Assembly: GCA_014529385.2 (NCBI GenBank)
Contig: CM043963.1
Coordinates: forward strand, 5,803,501 to 5,867,500
DNA from: Adiantum capillus-veneris
Lineage: Eukaryota; Streptophyta; Polypodiopsida; Polypodiales; Pteridaceae
Length of the DNA: 64,000 nt
Direction: 5' to 3'
The position numbers and the translations under genes were made by a program. This document shows, one piece after another, positions 63,344 to 64,000 of this stretch (position 1 is the first letter of the stretch; every line of letters begins with the position of its first letter). Under the pieces are notes generated by a model. That model was not told where the DNA came from. It was given only the letters and a program-made list of their open reading frames with translations, and searched no databases.

Positions 63344-64000
63344 GTAAGCAGGTGCGTCAGATGGCATCTAGGGACGTCAAGAGGTCGAATGGGGTCAATA
63401 TTTGCACGTGGATGAGTACGGACATAGCGTGGTTGTTTTCTTCTGATAAGTATGCACAAAGGTAATCATGAAGACCATATTTTGGGGCCACTTCACGTGG
63501 TGGAGGGATGCATTGAGTGCCAGGTGTGCGGATGGATGAAGCAGGGTGACAACTATGCACTGCGCGATCAGTTTTTCGCCTATTCGGAGTCCGTTCGAGG
63601 TCAACTAAAAGACCAAAGGGTGCCCAAGTGATAAAGCTAAGTGTGGGAACTGAAAAACTAGAGAGAAGACCAGAAAAAACGTGGAGAGAAGAGGAGGAAC
63701 AACTGCAACTGTGTTTTTGTTGTTTTTGGAGCTTGTTTTGGCCGTAAACTGCTCATCCGAGGTCGGATTTGAGCACTTTGACATTGTAGACTGGGGTTTT
63801 GGGCCGTTCCGGACGCGATGGCACTGTCTATTTTGCCAAATGCCTCACTCTTTTTCTATTGTTTTGGCTGTGTAAGTTTCTCCTTTGAGCGAAGCTTCTG
63901 CTCTCGTTTGTGATTGTATCTGGCTTATTTTACCCATACTGTGTGAGCTATTTTCCCCCTTAGTGTTGGCCCAAGCTCAATTGTATCTAAAAATCAGAAA
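63344..64000. other. Intron or 3' flank of the DUF7869-like gene
   Basis: Follows the GTAAGC donor. Higher GC to ~63,600, with small frames in several phases; none recognised. A short frame at 63681-63875 could be a further exon, but nothing supports it. Confidence 0.4.

Overview
The window looks like nuclear DNA of a land plant, most likely a large, repeat-rich genome of a non-seed lineage (fern, lycophyte or bryophyte). Grounds: a multi-exon receptor-like kinase with canonical GT-AG introns, plant-type Copia and gag-bearing LTR elements, a hAT-type MITE, a MULE/SWIM-type gene, long (GA)n tracts and kilobases of satellite. The lineage is inference; nothing seen fixes it.

Layout. 1-1.9 kb: unassigned, G-rich at the start. 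1.9-5.3 kb (+): LRR receptor-like kinase, TM segment to kinase end. 6.3-13 kb: minus-oriented satellite around a degenerate FCP1/HAD-type phosphatase gene (-). 13.5-17.8 kb (-): a 13-exon gene combining a ParB-like motif with a class-beta DNA-methyltransferase-like C-terminus. 18.5-21.4 kb: four copies of a 215-221 bp hAT-type MITE and a 43-bp-arm hairpin. 21.7-25.3 kb (+): decayed MULE transposase-like gene with a SWIM finger. 25.9-27.3 kb: satellite. 28.3-34 kb (-): a second FCP1-like gene and, upstream of it, a gene in which a methyltransferase-like exon is spliced in phase to a SET-domain exon across a 2.5-kb satellite-filled intron. 34-39.5 kb (-): a Copia element with both LTRs, lying directly against the methyltransferase exon. 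41-60.7 kb: plus-oriented satellite with a ~440-bp higher-order unit, interrupted by a probable 2.7-kb solo LTR and a truncated gag-only LTR element, followed by AT-rich and GA/GATA repeats and a 90-bp minisatellite. 60.8-63.3 kb (+): a large DUF7869-like gene, open in one frame for 2.56 kb except for four stops.

Apart from the kinase, nearly all genes here look like silenced, mobile-element-like or captured genes. Their damage is mostly single in-frame stop codons (TGA, TAA, TAG, all reachable by C-to-T change from CGA, CAA, CAG) and homopolymer frameshifts. The most unusual content is the recurring combination, on one strand, of a methyltransferase-like gene, satellite, SET domain and FCP1-like phosphatase: two loci share methyltransferase-satellite-phosphatase order. 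Exon joins were made by reading splice signals and phases by eye and have no transcript support.
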